A DNA stretch of 64,000 bases from Prevotella sp. CAG:1031 (GCA_000431215.1 HF985595.1:1-64000), one strand, 5' to 3'. Shown: positions 46,488 through 56,232, counted from the stretch's first letter. Notes: a model not told the origin generated them from the letters alone. A program made the numbers and translations.

Positions 46488-47128
46488 AAGTATCGCCTTC
46501 ACTTCTTTCCGCCGACTTCGCCAACCTCGGTCGCGATGTCGAGATGCTGAACAACAGTCGTGCCGACTATATCCATATCGACGTTATGGATGGAGTCTTT
46601 GTTCCTAACATCTCTTTCGGTTTCCCTGTGCTGAAATCAATCCAGAATCTGGTGACCAAGCCGCTTGATGTTCATCTGATGATCGTCGAGCCGGAGCGCT
46701 GGGTCAGACAGGTGCGCGATACGGGTGCCGAAATAATGAATGTTCATTTTGAGGCTTGCCGGCATCTTCACCGCACAGTCCAGGAAATTCATGATGCGGG
46801 AATGAAAGCAGGCGTCACACTTAATCCCGCCACTCCCGTTGAAATGCTCACCGATATTATCGGCGATGTCGACATGGTTCTGCTTATGAGTGTCAATCCC
46901 GGTTTCGGCGGCCAGAAATTCATTCCTCAGATTCTCAATAAGCTTATGCGCCTTCGTCGACTGATTGCCGATAGCGGTTCAAAAGCTGAAATCGAAATAG
47001 ACGGCGGAGTGAACCTCACAACAGGACGTGAACTCGCAGCTGCCGGGGCTGACATTCTTGTGGCAGGCAGTTATGTCTTCAATGCCGAATCGCCGGTCGA
47101 AGCCATTGCCGGACTTGCCGATTTATGA
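46484..47128 (+). CDS. rpe: Ribulose-phosphate 3-epimerase
   Basis: Pentose-phosphate enzyme, 214 residues, interconverting ribulose 5-phosphate and xylulose 5-phosphate on a TIM barrel. Signatures are SLLSADFANLG, HIDVMDGVFVPNISFG, LDVHLMI, the Met-rich LLMSVNPGFGGQKFI and EIDGGVN with the metal/catalytic Asp residues. It overlaps both neighbours by 4 bases. Confidence 0.96.
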   Translation: MKVSPSLLSADFANLGRDVEMLNNSRADYIHIDVMDGVFVPNISFGFPVLKSIQNLVTKPLDVHLMIVEPERWVRQVRDTGAEIMNVHFEACRHLHRTVQEIHDAGMKAGVTLNPATPVEMLTDIIGDVDMVLLMSVNPGFGGQKFIPQILNKLMRLRRLIADSGSKAEIEIDGGVNLTTGRELAAAGADILVAGSYVFNAESPVEAIAGLADL

Positions 47129-48033
47129 CAACGAGCGAGGTCTCTGCACGGGAATATTCGGCCATTTTCGGCCCCATGTTTTCGCACGTATATAATAGTG
47201 TAGCTTTCGCAGAATTTAATTCTGCGAAAGCTGATGCCATTCGCTATCTTTCCATAGTTGATAACAAACCGCGCTGCGGTATTATTTTCGGAGAGCGTCA
47301 AGGAAGACTCATCTCAGGTTTCTCAGCTCCTTTCGGCGGATTCGACTTCGTGAAAAAACTAACAACCGAAGCGTTGATTGAAGCTGTCGGTTCGCTTACG
47401 GGCTTCCTGAAAGGCATGGAAGCCACCATAATTCTGCCCCCTGAATTTTTCGATGCATCGCATAATGCAATGTTGCGATATGCGTTCATATGCGCTGGGT
47501 GGCGCGATGATGCCCTTGTCAATAACCATTTTGATCTGACACGCGGGCCTTATGAGTCGATAATTCATGGATCGGCTAACAATAGACTTCATAAAAGCGA
47601 GAAGTCGGGGGCGATTTTTGAGTCTGTATCTCTTGAACGAGCATACAAAGTCATTGCCGAAAACCGAAAGATGCGCGGATATCCTCTCGCTATGTCACTC
47701 GATGAAGTGATCGCGACAGCCCCGCTGACGAAGACGCGCGGTTATGTTGTCAGTCTTGACGGCGCAGATATAGCTTCCGCCCTGATCAACGACGTCTCAG
47801 ACGACATATCGCAGATCGTTTATTGGGGAGATAACGGTCTTCATGCCGAAGCGCAGGGCATGAGACTGTTAGCGGCCCGGCTTTATGAACTTTACCGAAA
47901 GGAAGGACGACGCTGTTTGGATATAGGGCCTTCGGGCACGTGGGGCGAAATTTCGCCGATGCTCAGTTCTTTCAAAGAACTTGTAGGAGCATCGACTACC
48001 CTTAAGCACCGGTTTACTCTGTCTCAATCGTAG
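47125..48033 (+). CDS. Acyltransferase-like protein, FemAB/GNAT fold suspected
   Basis: 302-residue soluble protein not firmly assigned. It has the layout of FemAB-like or BioF2-like acetyltransferases: an N-terminal half with SHVYNSVAFAEFNSAKADAI, then NRLHKSEKSGAIFE, and a C-terminal half with MRGYPLAMSLDEV, GADIASALINDVSDD and IVYWGDNG followed by a helix. The RxxL-Kx and EAQGMRLLAARLYELY stretches recall acyl-CoA-dependent transferases. It overlaps rpe by 4 bases and its end overlaps convergent queC by 10 bases. The substrate is unknown; cell-surface sugar or peptide modification is one guess. Confidence 0.6.
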   Translation: MTTSEVSAREYSAIFGPMFSHVYNSVAFAEFNSAKADAIRYLSIVDNKPRCGIIFGERQGRLISGFSAPFGGFDFVKKLTTEALIEAVGSLTGFLKGMEATIILPPEFFDASHNAMLRYAFICAGWRDDALVNNHFDLTRGPYESIIHGSANNRLHKSEKSGAIFESVSLERAYKVIAENRKMRGYPLAMSLDEVIATAPLTKTRGYVVSLDGADIASALINDVSDDISQIVYWGDNGLHAEAQGMRLLAARLYELYRKEGRRCLDIGPSGTWGEISPMLSSFKELVGASTTLKHRFTLSQS

Positions 48034-48677
48034 ACAGTAGGGTCGGGCAGACCTGCGTCGACGAATGCCTGACGACGTTCGCGGCATGTCGCGCACTTCC
48101 CGCAATGGTGTTCACCTCCTTTGTAGCATGAATATGTAAGGGAGAAGTCGGCGCCGGCTGCGCTGCCCTGACGGGCGATATCGGCTTTTGTCAGATTCGT
48201 GAATGGCGCGTCGACAACGATGCCGGGATATGTTCCCCGTCGGGTCGCTTCCGACATGGCGCTGATGAACCCCGGACGACAATCAGGATAGATGGCGTGG
48301 TCTCCTGAATGATTAGCTATAAGAACGCGCTTCAAACCGCGGCTTTCGGCAATTCCGGCTGCAATGGAAAGCATGATGCCGTTGCGGAAAGGAACTACGG
48401 TCGCAGTCATGTTTTCGGTAGCGTAATCGGCGTCAGGTATCGCATCCGCACCTTCGAGCAATGCCGATTTGAAATATTTCGACATGAAGTCGAGGGGAAT
48501 CACCAGGTGCTCGATGCCGAGACGGCGGCAGTTTTCGCGTGCCATGGCAATTTCGCGCCCGGCATGGTTACTGCCGTAATCGAAAGTGACGGCAAGAGCA
48601 ATCGTTTCCCGACAGACGTATAACAGACTGACTGAGTCCATTCCGCCCGATAATACAATCAGAGAATCTTTAGTCAT
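48024..48677 (-). CDS. queC: 7-cyano-7-deazaguanine synthase
   Basis: QueC, 217 residues, ATP-dependent conversion of 7-carboxy-7-deazaguanine to preQ0 in queuosine synthesis. The PP-loop is [13 protein letters not shown] near the N-terminus; [14 protein letters not shown] is a family signature; the zinc site is C184, C192, C195, C198 ([15 protein letters not shown]). The start overlaps the queF stop by 4 bases. Confidence 0.96.
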   Translation of the reverse strand: MTKDSLIVLSGGMDSVSLLYVCRETIALAVTFDYGSNHAGREIAMARENCRRLGIEHLVIPLDFMSKYFKSALLEGADAIPDADYATENMTATVVPFRNGIMLSIAAGIAESRGLKRVLIANHSGDHAIYPDCRPGFISAMSEATRRGTYPGIVVDAPFTNLTKADIARQGSAAGADFSLTYSCYKGGEHHCGKCATCRERRQAFVDAGLPDPTVYD

Positions 48678-49132
48678 GAGTTATGAAATCCTGATAGACG
48701 ACGCTGGCGTTCGAGTTCACGGAATGGTTCGGTGGCGTATGTAGCCATAGGGTAGATCGAGATGCCGCCGCGAGGATTGAATATTCCTATTACCTCGATA
48801 TAACGCGGTGACATAAGTTTCACGAGATCATCGAGGATAATGTTGACGCAGTCTTCGTGGAAAGCTCCGTGGTTGCGGAAACTGAACAGATAGAGTTTCA
48901 GCGACTTGCTTTCAACCATTTTCACGTCGGGAATATAGTTGATTATTATCTTGCCGAAATCGGGCTGACCGGTCTTAGGGCAGACCGAAGTGAATTCAGG
49001 GCAGTCGAATGTTACGACATAATCGCGGTCGGGATGCATATTGTTGAACGTCTCAAGCACGCCCGGATTATATTCATTTTCGTATCGGGTATTCTGATTC
49101 CCGAGTAGTGTAAGGTCTGTTACGTCTCTCAT
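48674..49132 (-). CDS. queF: NADPH-dependent 7-cyano-7-deazaguanine reductase
   Basis: Short, single-domain QueF, 152 residues, reduces the nitrile preQ0 to preQ1 with NADPH. The thioimide-forming Cys is C51 in [14 protein letters not shown], with the usual Asp (D58). [18 protein letters not shown] is the QueF-specific segment. It is the first gene of the queF-queC pair; queD and queE are not in the window. Confidence 0.95.
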   Translation of the reverse strand: MRDVTDLTLLGNQNTRYENEYNPGVLETFNNMHPDRDYVVTFDCPEFTSVCPKTGQPDFGKIIINYIPDVKMVESKSLKLYLFSFRNHGAFHEDCVNIILDDLVKLMSPRYIEVIGIFNPRGGISIYPMATYATEPFRELERQRRLSGFHNS

Positions 49133-49139
49133 ATCAGTG

Positions 49140-49147
49140 CAAAATTA
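49140..49147 (-). promoter_or_regulatory. -7 promoter box of the queF-queC operon
   Basis: Minus-strand TAATTTTG, 7 bases before the queF start, so the message is nearly leaderless and has no room for a preQ1 riboswitch. Confidence 0.5.
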
Positions 49148-49170
49148 CTAAAAACGCCGGAATTATCGCG

Positions 49171-49209
49171 AAAAAAGAAGAACCGGCAATGAGTTTCACC
49201 GATTCTTCT
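49171..49209 (-). terminator. Terminator of the TonB-dependent receptor gene
   Basis: On the minus strand AGAAGAATCGG pairs with CCGGTTCTTCT (one T-G wobble) and is followed by TTTTTT, about 24 bases after the receptor stop codon. Confidence 0.85.
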
Positions 49210-49232
49210 TGTCACTATATGTCTGGAAGCTG

Positions 49233-51668
49233 TTATTGTTGGGATTGGGAAGGAGCTGATTTTGCGCCTCTGACATCGTCGTTGACGATCTTGTCTATTG
49301 TCTTTACCTGAGCGCTCATCGAGCCGAAGCGCCATGCTACTCTTACCATAAAGGCTGTCTGGCGGTAGCTTGTCGAGCGGCTGACAGACAGAGCGTCCAT
49401 ATTGACCGTATGCTGTTCGTATGTGCCATGCATCCGCCCGGGGTTATGCACGCCTAACGTTACTGTCAGTCGGTCTTCCTTGAGGAATGAGCGCGAAATA
49501 TTTGCCGCGTAGTAAAAGTTGCTCAGATTCGGGAATGTCATGTAATAATAAAGCGAGCTGGCTCCTTGGGTGAATATGGCGCCGAACACTGACAGTCGCA
49601 GTTTCCAGGGAAGATGTTGTGTATAGCGCAGCATTACATTATAGTTCCAGCGTGTCAGGGATTTGTAGTCGGTAGTGCGGAGGCTCAGATGATCCTGTCC
49701 GAACGAGCCGTTGAGTCCGAATGAAGTTTTCGCGGTCGGATTCCAGCTGCCGTAGAATGATACTGACCAGTTTCGGGTGTGCATTCCGTTGGCATAGGTG
49801 TTGGTGATGAAATCGTTGTCGACGGTCGTCACCTCGGCCATGTCATTGTTGATAAAGCTGTAGTTTACCGAAGCATCCAGGAAGAATTTCGCCGACATGA
49901 ACGAATAGTTAAGATTCAGCGAGTTGTTGCGGGCGCTTTCGAGGTTAGGATTACCATAGCTTACCGACAGAGGTGACGATACGACGGTAGGATTGAGGTA
50001 ATCTATGCCGGGGCGCGAGATGCTCATTCCGTAGCTTGCCTTGAAAGTATTTTTGTCGTTGGGCGACCACGAGAAAGAGGCGTTGGGCACGAAATCATTC
50101 AGATTCGAGCTGAAATCGGTCTTGTCAGGGTCGTTGAATTTTGCCGACAGTCGCGAATATTCGTAACGCAGACCTGCTCGGGCGCCGAAGCGGCCGAATT
50201 TTATCCGATAGTCGGCAAAAAGAGCTGCAACCTGTGTCAGATGACTGAAGTTATCGTCGATAATACCCTCGCCTCCGACATAATCCTGATGGGATTTGGC
50301 TCGGTTGTAGCGGTGGATATATTTTGCTCCGATGTCAAGTACGTGTTTCTCTCCGAAAGGACGTGTCCAGTCGGCCTGAGCTGTCTGTTCGATCTGACGT
50401 GTACGCGACAGGAGGTTTGTCTGGGTATAGTCGACCGGCATATTGACGGCATCGACATAGTTCGTCTGGTTGTTGGTCTTGCTTGTATTGCCTGAGATTT
50501 GATAGCTGAGAGTGATCAGCTCACCTTTACGCCGTGTAGAATGCTGGTAATTGAAAGCGCCTTCAAGCCATATTGAGGGAGATACATGGCTGAATCCGGT
50601 TGTATGGTATGAATATAATTCGTTGCCATCGCAGCCGAACATTTTGTTGAACGATTCCGTGTCGGCCTTCATCCCGTATTGGTTATAAGAGAATTCAGCA
50701 GTAAACAGATTCAGGGAATCAAGTTCGAACGACATATCGATACCGGCATATCCTCCGTCGTTTGTCCCGCTGTTTATGTTGCGGCTTTCAAAGCGGTTGC
50801 CGGTCTGGACGTAATCTGTAATCGATTCGCTGTGACTTCTGCTGTTTGCGCGGTTGGAATGCCAGTAACCGCCGTAGGCACTCGCTACGAATTTTCCGAG
50901 CTGGGCGCTTCCCCATAAGAATGGAGTGGGGACAAAATCAGTCTGACTCGACGCATGGAGGTTCACGTTCAGCATGGCTCCATGAATTGTCGAGTTGTCG
51001 GTCGTAACAATATTAAGGATTGCAGAAGTACCTTCGGCATCTTCGCGGGCACCCGGATCAGTTATGACTTCGATTTTCTTGATGGTCGAAGCAGGAATGG
51101 CCTTGAACAGCTCTTTGGCGTTTGTCGAGAATGACTTGTTGGGACGTCCGTTCTTGTAAATCTTGAAACTGGAGCTGCCGCGCACTGTTATATTGCCTTC
51201 TCCGTCGACATTGACCATCGGCACCTTTGAGAGAATCTCACTGACTGACGATGTCTGGGCGTCGGCGTCTTCGGTGACATCGTAGCTGATGCGGTCGATC
51301 TCACGTGTTACCAGAGGTTTGGCAGCCTGCACTGTAACCTCGCTGAGCAGATTGTCGGGCTGGAAGTCAAGCCGGCCGAAGTCAATCCCGTCAGATGTCA
51401 GCTCGAAATCGCGTTGCAAGGTCTTCTGACCGACCGCCTGCGCTTTAAGACGGTATTTTCCCGGCGACGCATGAAGCGTGAAATAGCCTGATTCGTTGGT
51501 CGTGCCGTATGTCACCGGCTTGACAGTATCGGTCAGAGCGAATATACGTATTGTCGCGTATGGCTCCGGCTGCTCTTCTACAGTGTTGTAGGTTTGTCCC
51601 TTTACGTCGGCGGCATGAGCTGACACGGCGCATAAGATGACAGAGGCAAATAAAAGTGTTGCTTTCAT
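49233..51668 (-). CDS. TonB-dependent outer-membrane receptor, OMP beta-barrel family
   Basis: 811-residue outer-membrane receptor. Start MKATLLFASVILCAVSAHA at 51668 is a signal peptide; an in-frame ATG upstream was rejected. After a carboxypeptidase-regulatory-like Ig domain (about 20-105, KGQTYNTVEEQPEPYATIRI) comes a plug domain (SEILSKVPMVNVDGEGNITVRGSSSFKIY; cited in part) and a beta-barrel of the outer_membrane beta-barrel family (INDNMAEVTTVDN region). It takes up a substrate that cannot be named from sequence, energised by TonB-ExbBD. No SusD partner gene lies beside it, so it is not a typical SusCD pair. The terminator at 49171 follows. Confidence 0.9.
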   Translation of the reverse strand: MKATLLFASVILCAVSAHAADVKGQTYNTVEEQPEPYATIRIFALTDTVKPVTYGTTNESGYFTLHASPGKYRLKAQAVGQKTLQRDFELTSDGIDFGRLDFQPDNLLSEVTVQAAKPLVTREIDRISYDVTEDADAQTSSVSEILSKVPMVNVDGEGNITVRGSSSFKIYKNGRPNKSFSTNAKELFKAIPASTIKKIEVITDPGAREDAEGTSAILNIVTTDNSTIHGAMLNVNLHASSQTDFVPTPFLWGSAQLGKFVASAYGGYWHSNRANSRSHSESITDYVQTGNRFESRNINSGTNDGGYAGIDMSFELDSLNLFTAEFSYNQYGMKADTESFNKMFGCDGNELYSYHTTGFSHVSPSIWLEGAFNYQHSTRRKGELITLSYQISGNTSKTNNQTNYVDAVNMPVDYTQTNLLSRTRQIEQTAQADWTRPFGEKHVLDIGAKYIHRYNRAKSHQDYVGGEGIIDDNFSHLTQVAALFADYRIKFGRFGARAGLRYEYSRLSAKFNDPDKTDFSSNLNDFVPNASFSWSPNDKNTFKASYGMSISRPGIDYLNPTVVSSPLSVSYGNPNLESARNNSLNLNYSFMSAKFFLDASVNYSFINNDMAEVTTVDNDFITNTYANGMHTRNWSVSFYGSWNPTAKTSFGLNGSFGQDHLSLRTTDYKSLTRWNYNVMLRYTQHLPWKLRLSVFGAIFTQGASSLYYYMTFPNLSNFYYAANISRSFLKEDRLTVTLGVHNPGRMHGTYEQHTVNMDALSVSRSTSYRQTAFMVRVAWRFGSMSAQVKTIDKIVNDDVRGAKSAPSQSQQ

Positions 51669-51743
51669 TGATGGTTCAAGATGTGATGCTATAAGTATGT
51701 CGCATAAAACATACAAAAAGTGACACCACCCTGCGAAAAAAAA

Positions 51744-52430
51744 TTATGAAAGCATATCGCGCAGCTCCCGGCGTGATTTAATGCGAAGCGTAAACGGCTC
51801 ACTGTCAATGAGGCTGCACTGTGTCATTGATTCGATAGTTTTGTCAAAAATTTCTTTGTCGGTGCTGAATATGCGATAGAAATCATCTTGGCCGGCATGA
51901 ATGACGATGTCTGTAGCGTCGTTCTGAGTCAATGCAATGATCCAACTGGCTATGCGCCTCTCCAAAGAGCCGTTCGAAATAGCCAAGGCTCCCCACAGCC
52001 CTTGTTGTGAATTCATAGAAAGCATGTTCAGCATATTCAGAATCAGAATTTCGTCGCCCGCCAGAAGCTGCATGTAATCATTTTTCGAAATCTGCACTAT
52101 ACCGCAGTCTTCAGCCCCTTGTGCGACGACTCTGCCGGGGTATCGGGTTATTCTTCCGAAAAGAAAATCGGGTGAAATCATAGAGGGAGCCGTGAGTGTC
52201 TGTTCTACTGAAAAGCGTTTTGCCTTATCAATTATAGATATTTTAGCCGCACCCTTGATGATAAATTTAACAAAAGTGCATTCTTCACCTTCGTCAACTA
52301 TAATGTTGCCGGGAGAGAAGCGTAGGAAATGGAATTTAGCCTTCTCGACTATTTGTGATACCTTATTGTAGGTTATGCCCCGAAAGGCGGGGAGATTCAT
52401 GAGAATCTCATACATACTGTCATTAGTCAT
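51744..52430 (-). CDS. Crp/Fnr family transcriptional regulator
   Basis: 228 residues. The N-terminal half (about 1-125) has the cyclic-nucleotide-binding beta-roll (FLRFSPGNIIVDEGEECTFVK and VEQTLTAPSMISPDFLFG). A long dimer helix and a C-terminal region that should hold a winged helix follow (FSTDKEIFDKTIESMTQCSLI), though the recognition helix is weakly matched. It is divergent from nothing and sits upstream of the receptor gene on the same strand, so it may regulate it. The effector is unknown. Confidence 0.8.
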   Translation of the reverse strand: MTNDSMYEILMNLPAFRGITYNKVSQIVEKAKFHFLRFSPGNIIVDEGEECTFVKFIIKGAAKISIIDKAKRFSVEQTLTAPSMISPDFLFGRITRYPGRVVAQGAEDCGIVQISKNDYMQLLAGDEILILNMLNMLSMNSQQGLWGALAISNGSLERRIASWIIALTQNDATDIVIHAGQDDFYRIFSTDKEIFDKTIESMTQCSLIDSEPFTLRIKSRRELRDMLS

Positions 52431-52475
52431 AAACCTGAATAAATAGTTGCTACTACACTATTAACCAATGAGAGG

Positions 52476-53393
52476 TCAAGACTGTTGGATATCGCGGCGT
52501 GTTTTGAAGTATAGCTGCAGCGAATTGAATGTGTTTTGCCATGCTACGTAGGCGGCTGGAGCGACAGATGCCACCGGATTGAGATAAGTCAGAGCCATCC
52601 AGATTGCGAGCACTGTATTCTTCTGTCCGAGTCCCTGGGTTCCGGATATCTGGTCGCCATAACGTTTGCCAATCCAGTGTCCGGCCGCAAACTGTATGCC
52701 GCAGGCCACCGCTGAAAGAACTGCAAGTCCTATCATTGTCGGTATCATAGATGCAGGCTCGGAAATAATGAAGCTGACTGAACGGCCCACGGTCAGAACA
52801 AGTGAGCACGCCCAAAGATAGAACGACAACCCCTGGTTTTCGCTGATTTTATGATGGATTTTCGGTGAGAAGCGTTCGAGGAAGAATGCGATAAAAAGTG
52901 GAGCTATTATAAGCGGCACAACGCGTTTTGCAATCAAAAGAGTGCTATGGAGCATTGTCATCGACGTTTCTGCACCGAGTAATGCGAATGCCGGGGGCGC
53001 GAGAATTGCAACTGCTATATTGCTGACGATTGAGAACGTTACAAGACGTGGGATGCTTCCGCCAAGCATGCCCGTGATTACCGGGGCAGCTGTTGCTGTA
53101 GGACAGAAAATACAGATAAAAACCCCTTGTGCTATCGCTTCTCCCATTGGGCAGCAGAGTGCATAGCCCAGACCGGCTCCGCCGAGCTGAACAGCAAGAA
53201 GCATCCACGACAGAGGTGTGACATGAATTTCGCGCGGTCTGATGCGGCAGAATGTTATAAGCAGCATCGCGAATATAAGCCAGGGAGCCAGCCATGCTAT
53301 AGCTTCCATATAATTGTGGAAAATTGCTCCGATTATCATTGAAATCGGAAGCATCCACGGTTTCAGCAGCAGACGAAAACGTTCAATAGTCAT
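52476..53393 (-). CDS. Bile acid:sodium symporter family protein
   Basis: BASS-family transporter, 305 residues with nine to ten helices. Family features include FCPTATAAPVITGMLGGSIP with the conserved helix-breaking and Na-site residues, FSIVSNIAVAILAPPAF, and LGQKNTVLAIWMALTYLNP. The start at 53393 (MTIERFRLLLKPW) is chosen because the -7 box at 53403 lies directly upstream. A full promoter precedes it. Members carry bile acids, pantoate or keto acids with Na+; the real substrate is not determined. Confidence 0.85.
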   Translation of the reverse strand: MTIERFRLLLKPWMLPISMIIGAIFHNYMEAIAWLAPWLIFAMLLITFCRIRPREIHVTPLSWMLLAVQLGGAGLGYALCCPMGEAIAQGVFICIFCPTATAAPVITGMLGGSIPRLVTFSIVSNIAVAILAPPAFALLGAETSMTMLHSTLLIAKRVVPLIIAPLFIAFFLERFSPKIHHKISENQGLSFYLWACSLVLTVGRSVSFIISEPASMIPTMIGLAVLSAVACGIQFAAGHWIGKRYGDQISGTQGLGQKNTVLAIWMALTYLNPVASVAPAAYVAWQNTFNSLQLYFKTRRDIQQS

Positions 53394-53402
53394 AATCGGC
53401 TG

Positions 53403-53434
53403 CAAAGTTACCGCATTTATCGGTTCCCGGCAAA
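53403..53434 (-). promoter_or_regulatory. Promoter of the BASS-family symporter gene
   Basis: Minus-strand TTTG (53431-53434) and TAACTTTG (53403-53410) are 20 bases apart. The -7 box ends 9 bases before the ATG, so the message is nearly leaderless. Confidence 0.7.
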
Positions 53435-53448
53435 TTTGAGTAATATGC

Positions 53449-53485
53449 GACAACGCGGGCTGCAACTTAGTGTGTCCGCGTTGTC
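53449..53485 (-). terminator. Probable terminator of the hut operon
   Basis: Perfect 10-bp arms GACAACGCGG and CCGCGTTGTC about 20 bases after the hutI stop. The T-run after the stem on the minus strand is short. Confidence 0.6.
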
Positions 53486-53505
53486 AAAGAGGTTATATGC
53501 TGGAA

Positions 53506-54741
53506 TTACGATACCTTATGTCCTGCGAGGTATACGGCCGCTATCGTGGGCGATGTATATGCGTAGGGGAGGAACGCCAGCGATGGAATCGGGTATGTTA
53601 TTATGAAATTCGCTTTCATGCCGGGAGCAAGTGTGCCGCAGATGTCGGCAACTCCCATTGCAGCCGCACCATTGACCGTGGCGGCATTTATTGCTTCGGC
53701 AGGAAGAAGCTTCATTTTGATACAGCCGAGCGAGACAACCATTTTCATGTCGCCTGATGGGGACGAACCGGGATTATAGTCGCTCGCCAGCGCTACAGCT
53801 ACTCCGGCATCGACCATAGCCCGCGCAGGCGCGTAAGGCATCGACAGGAAGAATGATGCTCCGGGAAGACATGTAGCCACGGTATTGCTTTGCGCAAGCG
53901 CGTCGACCTCTGCTTCGCCGGCTCGTTCGAGATGATCCACGGAAAGTGCGCCATGCTTGATACCTACCTGAACCCCTCCGGAGTTGTCGAGCTCGTTGGC
54001 ATGGATTTTCGGACGGAGCCCGTACCGCGAGGCAGCCTCAAGTATTCGGTCGGTCTCTTCGACGGTGAAGAATCCGCGGTCGCAGAACACATCGACAAAA
54101 TCAGCCAGACCTTCGGCTGCAACGGCCGGGAGCATGTCATTGACGAGCATATCGACATATTCAGCCTGTCGGCCTGTATATGCGCGTCCGACTGCGTGGG
54201 CTCCGAGGAATGTTGATCTGACAATTGCCGGAGTTGATTCGCGCAGACGGGCAATGACGCGAAGCATTTTCAACTCGCTTTCGAGCGAAAGACCATATCC
54301 ACTCTTGATCTCGATTGCACCGGTGCCTTTGGCTATCACTTCATTGAGCCGACCGAGTGCCTGACGGTAAAGCTCATCTTCAGAAGTAACGGCAAGAAGG
54401 TCTGCCGAATTTAGAATCCCTCCGCCATTTGCAGCGATCTGCTCGTAGCTGAGACCTTTGATCTTGTCAAGAAACTCTCCGTCGCGGCTACCGGCATAAA
54501 CGATATGGGTGTGGCTGTCGCAGAATGAGGGGAGAACTATTCCACCTCCGGCATCTACGACAGTGCCTTCGAACGCGGGTTCGGGGCCTTTGCCGAACTC
54601 TGCTATAACACCCTTATCGTCATCAATTAGCAGCCACGCATCGCGAAGCTCATAGGGGTTGGCGAGATCTGCGCTGCGCAAAGCCTTGCGGGGAGTCATT
54701 GAGACTCCCAGCAGGCTTGATATATTGCGGACGAGTAGCAT
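53506..54741 (-). CDS. hutI: Imidazolonepropionase
   Basis: HutI, 411 residues, amidohydrolase that opens 4-imidazolone-5-propionate to N-formimino-L-glutamate in histidine breakdown. The metal motif is FCDSHTHIVYAG; IEIKSGYGL and STFLGAHAVG follow; metal His and Asp occur in KIHANELDNSGG and VALASDYNPGSSP. The start overlaps the hutH stop by one base. It is the last gene of the operon. Confidence 0.96.
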   Translation of the reverse strand: MLLVRNISSLLGVSMTPRKALRSADLANPYELRDAWLLIDDDKGVIAEFGKGPEPAFEGTVVDAGGGIVLPSFCDSHTHIVYAGSRDGEFLDKIKGLSYEQIAANGGGILNSADLLAVTSEDELYRQALGRLNEVIAKGTGAIEIKSGYGLSLESELKMLRVIARLRESTPAIVRSTFLGAHAVGRAYTGRQAEYVDMLVNDMLPAVAAEGLADFVDVFCDRGFFTVEETDRILEAASRYGLRPKIHANELDNSGGVQVGIKHGALSVDHLERAGEAEVDALAQSNTVATCLPGASFFLSMPYAPARAMVDAGVAVALASDYNPGSSPSGDMKMVVSLGCIKMKLLPAEAINAATVNGAAAMGVADICGTLAPGMKANFIITYPIPSLAFLPYAYTSPTIAAVYLAGHKVS

Positions 54742-56228
54742 CAGCGTTGAGCGCGGACAAATTCAACACTCTTGGCAATGAGCGGATACATCACCATGTC
54801 GTTGACTACGAACGGAACGCCGAATTCGCGGTACTCCTTGACAAATTCCTCGAGTTTGGGCGATGTTTTGAGAGGACGGCGGAATTCCAGTGCCTGAGCG
54901 GCGTTGAGCATCTCAATTGCGAGAACGCGCTCGGTGTTGTCGACAACGCGCACGAGTTTGGTGGCGGCATTGGCTCCCATAGAAACATGGTCTTCCTGTC
55001 CCTGACTCGAAGGAATTGAGTCGCAAGAGCATGGCCAGCAGAGACCTTTGCTCTGGTTGACGATAGAAGCTGCGGTATACTGGGGAATCATGAAGCCGGA
55101 GTTTACGCCGGGGGTTGCCACGAGGAATGAGGGCAGATTGCGTTGTCCGCTGATGAGCTTGTAGGTTCGTCTTTCCGAAATGTTGGCGAGTTCGCTCATT
55201 GCCACTGCAAGGAAATCCATTGGCATTGCGATGGGTTCACCGTGGAAATTGCCTGCCGAGATGATGAGGTCGTCGTCGGGGAATATCGTAGGATTATCGG
55301 TGGCAGAGTTGATTTCGATTTCGATCGTGCGCGAAACATTCTCGAGGGTATCCTTGACAGCGCCGTGAACCTGCGGAACACAGCGGAAGCTGTAGGGATC
55401 CTGAACGGCTTTGTCGGGCTGGTTGATGAGTTCCGAACCTTCGAGCCATCCGCGTACCGCACGAGCGGTCGCGAGCTGTCCCGGATGCGGACGGACTTCC
55501 TGAATCCGGTCGTCGAACGGGTCAATGCGGCCGTTGAATGCGTCGAGTGAAAGTGAGGCTACCTTATCGGCAAAGCGGCTCAGACGGCGCGCACGGATGA
55601 GAGCATAAACAGCGTGAGAACTCATGAACTGGGTGCCGTTGAGAAGAGCGAGGCCTTCTTTCGACATTAGAGTAAGCGGTTCGAGACCTTCTTCAGCAAG
55701 CACTTCCGAAGCGGGACGGCGCTCTCCTTTATAATATACTTCCCCGAGGCCGAGAATCGGAAGACACATATTTGCCAGCGGCGAGAGATCGCCGGATGCA
55801 CCGAGAGAACCCTGCGCAAATACAACGGGGATAATGTCGCGGTTGAAGAATTCGACGAGGCGCTCTACGGTGGCGAGCTGCACACCCGAATTACCGTAGC
55901 TGAGGCTTTGTATCTTTGTCAGGAGCATGAGCTTTACGATTGCGGGGGCGACGAGTTCGCCCGTGCCGCACGAATGGCTCATGACAAGATTTTTCTGAAG
56001 AGCCTGAAGCTGGTCTTCGGAGATAGAGATGTTGCAGAGTGAGCCGAAACCGGTTGTGATGCCGTAGATAGGTTCGCTCTGGGTTTTCATTTTGTTGTCG
56101 AGGAATTCGCGGCAACGGCTGATGCGTTTGCGCGATTCCTCGCTGAGCACGAGTTTTGCACCTGATTCAATGATTTCCTCGACTTTGTCGAGTGTGAGCC
56201 ATTCGGGCGATATATGATGGATTTCCAT
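54741..56228 (-). CDS. hutH: Histidine ammonia-lyase
   Basis: HutH, 495 residues, converts L-histidine to urocanate and ammonia with the self-made MIO cofactor from A144-S145-G146 (SLGASGDLSPLANM). YGITTGFGSL, and near the C-terminus SSQGQEDHVSMGA, are family signatures. Start MEIHHISPEWLTL at 56228 is chosen because it sits 4 bases after the hutU stop; a long in-frame upstream extension overlaps hutU and is rejected. Confidence 0.96.
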   Translation of the reverse strand: MEIHHISPEWLTLDKVEEIIESGAKLVLSEESRKRISRCREFLDNKMKTQSEPIYGITTGFGSLCNISISEDQLQALQKNLVMSHSCGTGELVAPAIVKLMLLTKIQSLSYGNSGVQLATVERLVEFFNRDIIPVVFAQGSLGASGDLSPLANMCLPILGLGEVYYKGERRPASEVLAEEGLEPLTLMSKEGLALLNGTQFMSSHAVYALIRARRLSRFADKVASLSLDAFNGRIDPFDDRIQEVRPHPGQLATARAVRGWLEGSELINQPDKAVQDPYSFRCVPQVHGAVKDTLENVSRTIEIEINSATDNPTIFPDDDLIISAGNFHGEPIAMPMDFLAVAMSELANISERRTYKLISGQRNLPSFLVATPGVNSGFMIPQYTAASIVNQSKGLCWPCSCDSIPSSQGQEDHVSMGANAATKLVRVVDNTERVLAIEMLNAAQALEFRRPLKTSPKLEEFVKEYREFGVPFVVNDMVMYPLIAKSVEFVRAQR

Positions 56229-56232
56229 TGCT

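Noticed and set aside
49133..49232. preQ1 riboswitch before queF
   Set aside because: The -7 box is 7 bases before the start codon, leaving no room for an RNA aptamer; the rest of the gap is a receptor-gene terminator.
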